Shown: in pieces, positions 16,528 through 23,183 of the stretch
How positions within the stretch are numbered: the first letter of the stretch is position 1
Layout: every line of letters begins with the position of its first letter
Origin: DASWRT01 sp036403035
GTDB lineage: Bacteria > Pseudomonadota > Alphaproteobacteria > ATCC43930 > CGMCC-115725
DNA length: 33,952 bases
Assembly (NCBI GenBank): GCA_036403035.1
Contig: DASWRT010000177.1
Location: 1-33,952, forward strand
Reading direction: 5' to 3'
The notes under the pieces: model-generated
Told to the model about the DNA's origin: nothing
Databases searched by the model: none
Seen by the model: the letters and a program-made list of their open reading frames with translations, nothing else
Position numbers and translations under genes: made by a program

Positions 16528-17592
16528 TCAGCGCCGCGCGATGAGGCGCGTTACATGCCCCATCTTGCGGCCGGGGCGCGCCTTGGTCTTGCCGTAGATG
16601 TGCACCTTGGCGTTCGGGTCGGCCAGCCACTCGCGCCATTTCTCGACGTCGCCGCCGATCAGATTCTTCATGACGGCGTCGCAATACGGCTCGGTCGAGC
16701 CGAGCGGCAGCCCGCAGATCGCCCGCACGAGCTGCTCGAACTGGCTCGTATGGCAGGCGTCGATCGTCCAATGGCCGGAATTGTGCGGCCGCGGCGCCAA
16801 CTCGTTGACCAGCACCTCGCCGGCCTGGGTGACGAACATCTCGACCGCAAGGATGCCGACGAGGTCGATCTTCTCGGCGACATGGCGTGCGATCGCCTCG
16901 GCACGCATCGCGACCGGCGCCGTCACCCGCGCCGGGACGATCGTGGTGTCGAGGATGTGGTGGGCGTGCTGGTTCTCGACGGGCGTGTAGGTTGCGCTGC
17001 CGCCGGGACCACGCGCGACGATGACCGAGATCTCGCAGGCGAAATCGACGAAATCCTCCAGGATGCCGGACTCGCCGCCCATGCGCCGCCATGCCTCCGC
17101 CGCGTCGGCATCCGGCGCCAGCATCACCTGTCCCTTGCCGTCATATCCCATGCGAACGGTTTTCAGGACGGCATGCTGGTTCAGGTTGCGCAGCGCGCGC
17201 GCCAGCGCCGTCGGTCCGCTGATCTCCCGATACCCCGCGGTGGCGACGTCGATCGAGCGGAGGAAATCCTTTTCGCGCAGCCGGTCCTGGGTGATCCGCA
17301 GCACCGCCGGGCTCGGCCGCACCGGCTTGCGCTCGGCGAGATATTCCGCCGTCTCCGCCGGGACGTTCTCGAACTCGAAGGTGATCACGTCGCACGCGGC
17401 GGCGAACCGGTCCAACGCCGCCCAGTCGTCGTATTCGGCGACTGTCGCGAACGGCGTGACCTGTAGCGCCGGCCCTTCGGCCTCGGGCGTGAAGATATGG
17501 GAGCGGTAGCCGAGGCGGGCGGCCGCCATGGCCGTCATCCGGCCGAGCTGGCCGCCGCCGAGAATGCCGATCGTCGCACCGGGAGCGAGCAT
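16528..17592 (-). CDS. purK: 5-(carboxyamino)imidazole ribonucleotide synthase
   Basis: A 354-residue ATP-grasp enzyme that carboxylates AIR to N5-CAIR in purine synthesis. It begins with the pre-ATP-grasp loop IGILGGGQLGRM (residues 8-19), has QDRLREKDFL and KTVRMGYDGKGQ of the central domain, the ATP-grasp loop ending ILEDFVDFACEISVIVARG, and the metal-binding VNELAPRPHNSGHWT. Its ATG overlaps the purE stop by one base (TGATG), so purE-purK translation is coupled. Length and motifs are normal. The gene ends 43 nt before the convergent COQ9 gene stop, with no convincing terminator seen in that gap. Confidence 0.97.
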   Translation of the reverse strand: MLAPGATIGILGGGQLGRMTAMAAARLGYRSHIFTPEAEGPALQVTPFATVAEYDDWAALDRFAAACDVITFEFENVPAETAEYLAERKPVRPSPAVLRITQDRLREKDFLRSIDVATAGYREISGPTALARALRNLNQHAVLKTVRMGYDGKGQVMLAPDADAAEAWRRMGGESGILEDFVDFACEISVIVARGPGGSATYTPVENQHAHHILDTTIVPARVTAPVAMRAEAIARHVAEKIDLVGILAVEMFVTQAGEVLVNELAPRPHNSGHWTIDACHTSQFEQLVRAICGLPLGSTEPYCDAVMKNLIGGDVEKWREWLADPNAKVHIYGKTKARPGRKMGHVTRLIARR

Positions 17593-18089
17593 CACGCTTC
17601 GTCCTCCGGGGTTTCGGGAACTGCGTTCGTCTGCGCCTCGCGCCACGCGTCGAGCGCACCGGCGATCGTCGGATCGGAAAGCGCCAGGATGCCGGCGGCC
17701 AGCAAGGCGGCATTGACCGCCCCCGCCCTGCCGATCGCGAGCGTTCCGACCGGGACGCCGCCGGGCATCTGAGCGATCGAGAGCAGGCTGTCCATGCCTT
17801 TCAACGCGTGGCTTTCGACCGGGACGCCGAGCACCGGCAACGGCGTCATCGACGCGACCATGCCGGGGAGGTGGGCGGCGCCGCCGGCACCGGCGATGAT
17901 CACCTTGAGGCCGCGCGCCCGCGCGCCTTCGGCATAGGCGACGAGTCGCCGCGGCGTGCGGTGCGCGGAGACGACGCGGGTTTCGAACGGGATCGAAAGG
18001 CCGGCAAGAGTAGCGGCCGCATGGTGCATCGTGTCCCAGTCCGACCGGCTGCCCATGATGATACCGACCGCCGGCTGGGCTGCGACCAT
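17592..18089 (-). CDS. purE: N5-carboxyaminoimidazole ribonucleotide mutase
   Basis: A 165-residue class I PurE that moves the carboxyl group of N5-CAIR to give CAIR, right after PurK in the pathway. Signatures seen are GIIMGSRSDWDTM (9-21), the active-site VVSAHRTPRR (39-48) and GAGGAAHLPGMVAS (67-80) followed by PVLGVPV. ATG 18089 is chosen because it begins just before the conserved strand and is preceded by GAGAGCAGG; the frame stays open far upstream, but that stretch is the complement of the GGDEF gene. The tail is a short acidic PETPEDEA. The upstream 190 nt shared with the divergent GGDEF gene contain an inverted repeat. Confidence 0.97.
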   Translation of the reverse strand: MVAAQPAVGIIMGSRSDWDTMHHAAATLAGLSIPFETRVVSAHRTPRRLVAYAEGARARGLKVIIAGAGGAAHLPGMVASMTPLPVLGVPVESHALKGMDSLLSIAQMPGGVPVGTLAIGRAGAVNAALLAAGILALSDPTIAGALDAWREAQTNAVPETPEDEA

Positions 18090-18189
18090 CCTGCTCTCTC
18101 GGTTGGAATATTTCGTGGCCGGCATTATAGGTACGGCGATGCCTGCCGCAAGCGGCGCACAGAGGGCGATTTGACTTATCCTGATACGA

Positions 18190-18210
18190 CATTTGCGATA
18201 TAAGCAAATG
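18190..18210. repeat. operator-like inverted repeat between purE and the GGDEF gene
   Basis: CATTTGC, gatataa, GCAAATG: perfect 7-nt arms around an AT-rich centre that itself contains TATAAG (18199-18204). A TTGACT at 18171-18176 is 22 nt from that hexamer, too far for a standard promoter. The placement in a divergent promoter region suggests a regulator site. Confidence 0.45.
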
Positions 18211-18281
18211 CCGGTCGAGGAATTCCGCTGCCGGTCAAGTAATCCGTAGAGCGGCAGAGCGGCGCACCGGTAATCACGAGC

Positions 18282-19013
18282 ATGGACGTCCGCAACAGCA
18301 AGCTGGTTTCCGGCACCGGTGCCGTGCGTAGGTCGGACGGACGCGGGAAGCTGGCCGTTTCGTCGGCTGCGGCGCCGGCCGTTCGCGAACCGGCGGCTAC
18401 GATCATGATCGCGGGCGTCCCCGAGGACGAGCTGACGCCGCGGGTTCGCGACGTACTGCTCGGATTGATGGGCGAGGTCGACCATCTCCGCCGCCAGCTC
18501 GAGGATGCGCAGTCGCGCATCTCCTATCTGGAGCGTCTGGCGGACGAGGATGCTCTGATGCCGATCGCCAACCGGCGGGCCTTCGTCCGCGAGCTGTCGC
18601 GGATGCTGAGCTTCGCCGAACGGTACGGCACGCCGGTCAGCATCGTGTATTTCGACCTGAACGGGCTGAAGCGGATGAACGACGAGCACGGACACGCCGC
18701 GGGCGACGCGGCGCTCCAGCACGTCGCGCGGACGCTCGTCGAGAGCATCCGCAACAGCGATGTCGTCGGCCGCCTGGGCGGCGACGAGTTCGGGGTCCTT
18801 CTGGTCCAGACCGACGAGGAGACCGCGCGACGCAAGGCGGAGGCGCTTGCCGCCGCGATTGCCGCCCGGCCGCTGTTGTGGCAGGGGCAGGAGATCGCGC
18901 TGAGCGCCGCCTACGGCACGCACTCCTTCACCGGCGCCGAGAACGCGGCATCCGTGCTCGATGCCGCCGACCGCGCGATGTACGACTGCAAGCGGGCCGG
19001 CCGGGAGCGCTAA
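18282..19013 (+). CDS. diguanylate cyclase (GGDEF domain)
   Basis: A 243-residue soluble protein. The first 45 residues are disordered-looking; residues 52-85 form a coiled coil (LLGLMGEVDHLRRQLEDAQSRI); the GGDEF domain fills 86-240. The active-site GGDEF is intact at 166-170 and an inhibitory-site RxxD (RNSD, 157-160) stands exactly five residues before it, so a product-inhibited, active cyclase making cyclic di-GMP is expected. There is no receiver, PAS or membrane segment, so activity may depend on dimerisation through the coiled coil. It diverges from purE, and its TAA stop is the first part of a 10-bp inverted repeat. Confidence 0.92.
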   Translation: MDVRNSKLVSGTGAVRRSDGRGKLAVSSAAAPAVREPAATIMIAGVPEDELTPRVRDVLLGLMGEVDHLRRQLEDAQSRISYLERLADEDALMPIANRRAFVRELSRMLSFAERYGTPVSIVYFDLNGLKRMNDEHGHAAGDAALQHVARTLVESIRNSDVVGRLGGDEFGVLLVQTDEETARRKAEALAAAIAARPLLWQGQEIALSAAYGTHSFTGAENAASVLDAADRAMYDCKRAGRER

Positions 19014-19075
19014 GAGCCTACCGGGATAGGCTCTTAGCTGCGCTATCCGGCAGGGTGGGCAGATGCCCTCTTGCC
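19011..19075. terminator. paired hairpins between convergent genes
   Basis: TAAGAGCCTA (19011-19020) and TAGGCTCTTA (19027-19036) are a perfect 10-bp stem that includes the GGDEF stop codon. A second hairpin lies at 19049-19075 (GGCAGGG, T, GGGC, AGAT, GCCC, TCTTGCC). Neither has a T-tract. They probably stop read-through from either side. Confidence 0.5.
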
Positions 19076-19099
19076 GCTGCTTGGAGAGAAGCTCTTAAC

Positions 19100-19303
19100 T
19101 TACGCGATGATGTCGGGCAGGAGATGGCTCTCCAGCTTTGCGATCGCGTCCTTCAGCATCAGCTTTCGTTTCTTCAGCCGCTGAATCTGGAGCTGATCGA
19201 ACGGCGCAATCTCGCTGACGCGGGCGATCACTTCGTCGAGGTCGCGGTGCTCCGTTCTCAGCGCCGTCAGCTTGGCCTTGATCGCTTCCGTGTCGAGATC
19301 CAT
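19100..19303 (-). CDS. DUF465 (YdcH-like) small protein
   Basis: A 67-residue, all-helical protein with the DUF465 pattern: a first helix around LRTEHRDLDEVIARV, the conserved middle FDQLQIQRLKKRKLMLKD and a short end. The family is widespread in proteobacteria and its job is unknown. ATG 19303 is chosen because the conserved part begins there; the open frame extends to 19378 without family similarity, and there is no strong ribosome site for either. It faces the GGDEF gene tail to tail. A second, shorter DUF465 protein lies 1.9 kb away at 21169-21336. Confidence 0.85.
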   Translation of the reverse strand: MDLDTEAIKAKLTALRTEHRDLDEVIARVSEIAPFDQLQIQRLKKRKLMLKDAIAKLESHLLPDIIA

Positions 19304-19425
19304 CGTGCTTGACTGCAAGGGAGGGGAATTCCCGCAAATTATACCAGATCGGCGCCGAACGTGAGTGTGGCGCGACATATCGCCGTTAGCCCTGCGTGGC
19401 GGGCGCTGATTTCAAGGAGGGCTGG

Positions 19426-20526
19426 GTGTCTCGTTCCGAACCCCCGAGCAAGACGATCGGCATCTTGACCAGCGGCGGCGACTGTGCGGGCCTGAACGCG
19501 GTGATACGCGCCGTGGTGCATCGCGCGGTGGCCGGTTATGGATGGCGGGTGCTGGGCATACGCCAGGGTACGATGGGGCTGATGCGCCGGCCGGTCGATT
19601 ACGACGAACTCGATCTCCGCGTCTCGACCAGCAACATACTCCGCATGGGCGGTACGATTCTCGGCACGACGAACAAGGGCGACCCGTTCGCCTTTCCGTT
19701 CCCGGACGGGACCGTCCAGGACCGCTCGCGTGAAGTGATCGACGGCTATCGCGAGCTTGGCCTCGATGCGCTGATCGGCGTCGGCGGCGATGGCAGCTTC
19801 ATGATCCTGCGCCGCCTCGCGCAGCAGGGCGGCCTCAAGCTCGTCGGCATACCGAAGACGATCGACAACGATCTCGGCCTCACCGAGAGTTCGGTCGGCT
19901 ACCAAACCGCCATCGAGGTTGCGACCGAGGCGCTCGACCGGCTCCAGCCGACCGCGGCGAGCCACGACCGCGTGATGATCCTCGAGGTGATGGGGCGCGA
20001 TGCCGGGAATATCGCGCTGTCCGCCGGCATAGCCGGCGGCGCCGACGTGATCCTGATTCCGGAGATCCCGTACAACATCGAGAGGGTCGCGGCGCATATC
20101 GAGAAGGTGCGGCGGCAGGGGCGCAACTTCGCGCTGGTCGTGGTCGCCGAGTCGGTCCGCGACACGCTCGGGCAGCAGGTCCGCCAGAAGCACGGTCTCG
20201 GCGGATCGAGCTACGGCGGCGTCGGTCATCTGCTCGGCGCGGCGATTACCGAAATGACCGGGGCGGAGACCCGCGTCACCGTCCTCGGCCACGTGCAGCG
20301 CGGCGGCCCGCCGATCGCCAATGACAGGCTGATCGCGTCGGCCTTCGGCGTGCATGCCGTCGACCTCGTCGCGGCCGGGCGCTTCGACCGGATGGTGGCG
20401 TGGCAGAACCGCCAAGTGGTCGACGTGCCGCTTGCGGCGGCGATCGCCGCACCGCAGGAGGTCGACCCGAACGGCGCGATGGTACGGACGGCGCGCGGGC
20501 TCGACATCTGTCTGGGCGATGCCTGA
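19426..20526 (+). CDS. pfkA: 6-phosphofructokinase, group III-like (ATP or PPi donor unclear)
   Basis: A 366-residue phosphofructokinase that phosphorylates fructose 6-phosphate in glycolysis. It has GILTSGGDCAGLNAVIR at the N-terminus, GGDGS (120-124), PKTIDND (143-149) with the catalytic Asp at 147, and MGRDAGNIAL. The donor-deciding positions are mixed: Gly at the E. coli 104 position (ATP type) and Lys at the 124 position (PPi type), as found in the mixed-substrate group. The start is GTG 19426, with AAGGAGG (19414-19420) 5 nt upstream; an earlier GTG at 19396 has none. The stop overlaps the next gene by 8 nt. Family identity is safe; the phosphoryl donor is not. Confidence 0.93.
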   Translation: MSRSEPPSKTIGILTSGGDCAGLNAVIRAVVHRAVAGYGWRVLGIRQGTMGLMRRPVDYDELDLRVSTSNILRMGGTILGTTNKGDPFAFPFPDGTVQDRSREVIDGYRELGLDALIGVGGDGSFMILRRLAQQGGLKLVGIPKTIDNDLGLTESSVGYQTAIEVATEALDRLQPTAASHDRVMILEVMGRDAGNIALSAGIAGGADVILIPEIPYNIERVAAHIEKVRRQGRNFALVVVAESVRDTLGQQVRQKHGLGGSSYGGVGHLLGAAITEMTGAETRVTVLGHVQRGGPPIANDRLIASAFGVHAVDLVAAGRFDRMVAWQNRQVVDVPLAAAIAAPQEVDPNGAMVRTARGLDICLGDA

Positions 20527-21097
20527 TCCCACGGTGGTGGGGAGCGGCGTCGGCATCGGCGATGACGTTGCGGCGGCGCTGGATGCGGCCTGCGGCGCGT
20601 TCTGGCGCTTCTCCTGTTCGGTCTACGGCCGGCCGGGGATCGCCGAAATCCTCCTCGCGCTTCAGGATGAGGCGGATGCCGACGTCAATCTGGTATTGCT
20701 TTGTCTCTGGCTCGGCCTGTACGGCAAGCCGCTCGATGCCGCGGGACTGGCTGCCGCCGTGCGCGCCGCCGAGCCGGTGCAGGCCGGCGTGCTCCGGCCG
20801 CTCCGGGCGGCGCGGCGCGGACTGAAGGCGCTCGGCGGGCCGGCGTCGCTCTACCGCGATGCAAGGGAGCTGGAACTCGCCGTGGAGCAGATCGCGCAGC
20901 GCGTGCTGCTCGGCGTTCTGCCGCCGGGGACCGTGCCGGCGGCGACGGCCGAGGCCGCTGCCGCCTGCGCTCCGGCCGATACGGCGTATGCGGCCGTCAA
21001 TCTGGCAGTGTATGCGGCCCATCTCCAGGTTGACGAGAGCCGGATGGAGCCGTTGCTCGACGCCGGTCGAAAAACATTTCGCTTGAGTGACGATTAA
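20519..21097 (+). CDS. TIGR02444/DUF2390-type protein
   Basis: A 192-residue, mostly helical cytoplasmic protein. The N-terminal half contains ALDAACGAFWRFSCSVYGRPG, DEADADVNLVLLCLWLGLYG and ALDAAGLAAAV-like stretches, which I recognise from the TIGR02444 family of small proteins of unknown function in proteobacteria. ATG 20519 overlaps the phosphofructokinase stop by 8 nt, so the two genes are translationally coupled, and a joint role is possible but not shown anywhere I know. Length is near the family norm. No catalytic motif, signal peptide or membrane segment is visible. Confidence 0.8.
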   Translation: MPDPTVVGSGVGIGDDVAAALDAACGAFWRFSCSVYGRPGIAEILLALQDEADADVNLVLLCLWLGLYGKPLDAAGLAAAVRAAEPVQAGVLRPLRAARRGLKALGGPASLYRDARELELAVEQIAQRVLLGVLPPGTVPAATAEAAAACAPADTAYAAVNLAVYAAHLQVDESRMEPLLDAGRKTFRLSDD

Positions 21098-21102
21098 CCC
21101 GG

Positions 21103-21131
21103 TTGGCGAGTTGGGCTTTCGGCACTAGATT
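21103..21131 (+). promoter_or_regulatory. possible housekeeping promoter of the second DUF465 gene
   Basis: TTGGCG (21103-21108), 17 nt, TAGATT (21126-21131), 38 nt before the start codon. Spacing is ideal and both boxes match the consensus moderately. Confidence 0.4.
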
Positions 21132-21168
21132 CTCACCGTCAGGTCAACTGGCACGAAGGAGGAGTCTA

Positions 21169-21336
21169 ATGTCGCTTCACGATCGCTTAGAGACGCTCCG
21201 CTCCCGCCATGCCTCGCTCGACGAGGCTCTAGAGAAGGAGACGAGCCGTCCTATGCCGGACAACTGCGCAATTGCTGATCTGAAGCGGCAAAAACTCCGA
21301 ATAAAAGACGAGATCTTCGCTCTACAGCGGCAATAA
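21169..21336 (+). CDS. short DUF465-like protein
   Basis: A 55-residue helical protein: SLHDRLETLRSRHASLDEAL, then NCAIADLKRQKLRIKDEI, the same helix-turn-helix pairing as other DUF465/YdcH proteins (compare LKKRKLMLKD in the copy at 19100-19303). AAGGAGGAG (21156-21164) stands 4 nt before ATG 21169, which is one of the strongest ribosome sites in the window and rules out the earlier in-frame starts. That suggests high expression for a protein of unknown function. It has its own likely promoter and is followed by a GC-rich hairpin, so it may be a single-gene unit. Confidence 0.85.
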   Translation: MSLHDRLETLRSRHASLDEALEKETSRPMPDNCAIADLKRQKLRIKDEIFALQRQ

Positions 21337-21353
21337 ATGAGTTAAATGCCGTT

Positions 21354-21389
21354 CCGCCCTCCGCAACCCCGGAGCGGGGCGGAGGGCGG
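21354..21389. terminator. GC-rich hairpin between convergent genes
   Basis: CCGCCCTCCGC (21354-21364) and GCGGAGGGCGG (21379-21389) form a perfect 11-bp stem with a 14-nt loop, between the DUF465 stop and the acyl-CoA ligase stop at 21415. No T-tract on either strand. Confidence 0.55.
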
Positions 21390-21414
21390 TGGTTCGATCA
21401 GGACGGATCAATCA

Positions 21415-23058
21415 TCAAAGGCTGCGGGCCTTCTCACGAAGCGCAAATTTCTGGATCTTTCCCGTCGAGGTCTTGGGCAGCGGCCCGAATACGATCGTTC
21501 TCGGCACCTTGAAGCCGGCAAGCCGCTCGCGGCAGAACGCAATGATTTCCTGAACTTCGGCTGAGGCGTTGGGCTTCAGCGTCACGAAGGCGCAAGGCGT
21601 CTCGCCCCACTTCTCGTCCGGGCGGGCGACGACGGCAGCCTCCAGCACGGCCGGGTGACGATAGAGCACCCCTTCGACCTCGATCGTCGATATATTCTCG
21701 CCGCCCGAAATGATGATGTCCTTCGACCGGTCCTTCAGCTCGATGTAGCCGTCGGGATGAGTGACGCCGAGGTCGCCGGTATGGAACCAGCCTCCGGCGA
21801 ACGCTTCCTGCGTCGCCGTCGGGTTCTTGAGGTACCCCTTCATCACGACGTTGCCGCGCATCAGGACCTCGCCCATCGTCTGGCCGTCGCGCGCCACCGG
21901 CTCCAGCGTCTTCGGGTTCGCGACCGTCAGCCCTTCCAGCACCGGGTAGTTGACCCCCTGCCTGGCCTTGATCGCGGCGCGCTCGCCGACCGGCAGCGCA
22001 TCCCACTCGTCGTGCCAGGCGCAGACGACGACCGGGCCGTACACCTCCGTCAGCCCATAGATGTGCGTGACGCGGAAGCCCATCGCTTCCATGCCCTCGA
22101 TCACCGCGGCCGGCGGCGAGGCGCCGGCGGTCGCGATCTCGACCGTCCGCGTCAGCGCCGGCTTGATCTCCGGCGGCGCGTTCACCAGCATGTTCATCAC
22201 GATCGGCGCGCCGCACAGATGCGTGACGCCGTGCTCGGTGATCTCGTTGAGGATCGCGGCGGCCTCGATCCGGCGGAGACACACATGGGTCCCGGCGAGC
22301 GCCGTCACCGTCCAGGGAAAGCACCAGCCGTTGCAGTGGAACATCGGCAGCGTCCAGAGATAGGTCGGATGCTGCGGTACGCTCCAGGCCAGGATGTTGC
22401 CGAGCGCGTTCAGGTAGGCGCCGCGGTGGTGATAGACGACGCCCTTCGGGTTGCCGGTGGTGCCTGACGTGTAGTTGAGCGCGATCGCCCGCCACTCGTC
22501 GTCCGGCAGTTCCCAGGCGAAGTCCGGGTCGCCGGTCGCGAGGAAGGCTTCGTAGTCCATCTCGCCGAGCAGCCTTCCGCCCGGCTGCGCCAGCGGATCG
22601 TCGATATCGATGACGATCGGCTTGCGCTCGACCATCGCGAGCGCCCGTTCGATCACCGGCGAGAATTCGCGGTCGGTGATCAGCACCTTCGCCTCGCCGT
22701 GCTGAAGGATGAAGGCGATGGTTTCCGCGTCGAGGCGGATGTTGAGCGCGTTCAGCACCGCGCCGATCATGGGCACGCCGAAATGCGCCTCGAACGCCTC
22801 CGGCACGTTCGGCGCCATCACGGCCACTGTGTCGTCCCTGCCGATGCCGCGGGCACGGAGAGCGCTGGCCAGCCGGCGGCAGCGCTCGTATGCTTGTGCC
22901 CAGCTATAGCGCCGCGCCGTGCCGTGGATGACCGCCGTCCGGTCCGGAAATACGGCGGCGGCGCGCCGGATGAAGCTCAGCGGGCTGAGCGGCACGTAGT
23001 TCGCCGCGTTCTTATCCAGATCGATGTCGAAAGGGCTCGGCACGTCGTTTCCGGTCAT
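21415..23058 (-). CDS. acyl-CoA ligase (AMP-forming)
   Basis: A 547-residue ANL-superfamily enzyme that activates a carboxylic acid with ATP and CoA. It has the P-loop YTSGTTGNPKGV near 185, the A5 motif YGLTEVYGP near 330, the hinge DRSKDIIISGGENIS near 438 and the catalytic lysine in KTSTGKIQK near 535. The N-terminus (NYVPLSPLSFIRRAA, then YSWAQAYERCRRLASAL) places it near the AAE/DmdB-like ligases that take short, medium or aromatic acids rather than long-chain FadD. The substrate cannot be read from sequence. It diverges from prpE across a 125-nt gap with a palindrome, hinting at common control by an acyl-CoA or propionate signal. Confidence 0.92.
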   Translation of the reverse strand: MTGNDVPSPFDIDLDKNAANYVPLSPLSFIRRAAAVFPDRTAVIHGTARRYSWAQAYERCRRLASALRARGIGRDDTVAVMAPNVPEAFEAHFGVPMIGAVLNALNIRLDAETIAFILQHGEAKVLITDREFSPVIERALAMVERKPIVIDIDDPLAQPGGRLLGEMDYEAFLATGDPDFAWELPDDEWRAIALNYTSGTTGNPKGVVYHHRGAYLNALGNILAWSVPQHPTYLWTLPMFHCNGWCFPWTVTALAGTHVCLRRIEAAAILNEITEHGVTHLCGAPIVMNMLVNAPPEIKPALTRTVEIATAGASPPAAVIEGMEAMGFRVTHIYGLTEVYGPVVVCAWHDEWDALPVGERAAIKARQGVNYPVLEGLTVANPKTLEPVARDGQTMGEVLMRGNVVMKGYLKNPTATQEAFAGGWFHTGDLGVTHPDGYIELKDRSKDIIISGGENISTIEVEGVLYRHPAVLEAAVVARPDEKWGETPCAFVTLKPNASAEVQEIIAFCRERLAGFKVPRTIVFGPLPKTSTGKIQKFALREKARSL

Positions 23059-23111
23059 CGTTTTCCCTCAGGTCTCCCGGCGTCGCGGCGTCGTTTCACC
23101 CTGCCCGCTGG

Positions 23112-23135
23112 CATCGGGATAAAATTTATCCGATG
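23112..23135. promoter_or_regulatory. near-perfect palindrome in the divergent acyl-CoA ligase/prpE promoter region
   Basis: CATCGGGATAAA and TTTATCCGATG are reverse complements apart from one extra G in the left arm, joined by the shared AT centre. It lies 54 nt before the minus-strand gene and 48 nt before the prpE start, where an operator would act on both. Regulator unknown. Confidence 0.55.
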
Positions 23136-23183
23136 ATCGCGGCGCGTGCCGTCACTCTAGCACTAAACAACCGTCGAGCCGCC

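Noticed and set aside
17592..18923. purE as a 443-residue fusion protein
   Set aside because: The N-terminal part is the antisense of the GGDEF gene; the family start at 18089 is preceded by a purine-rich site.
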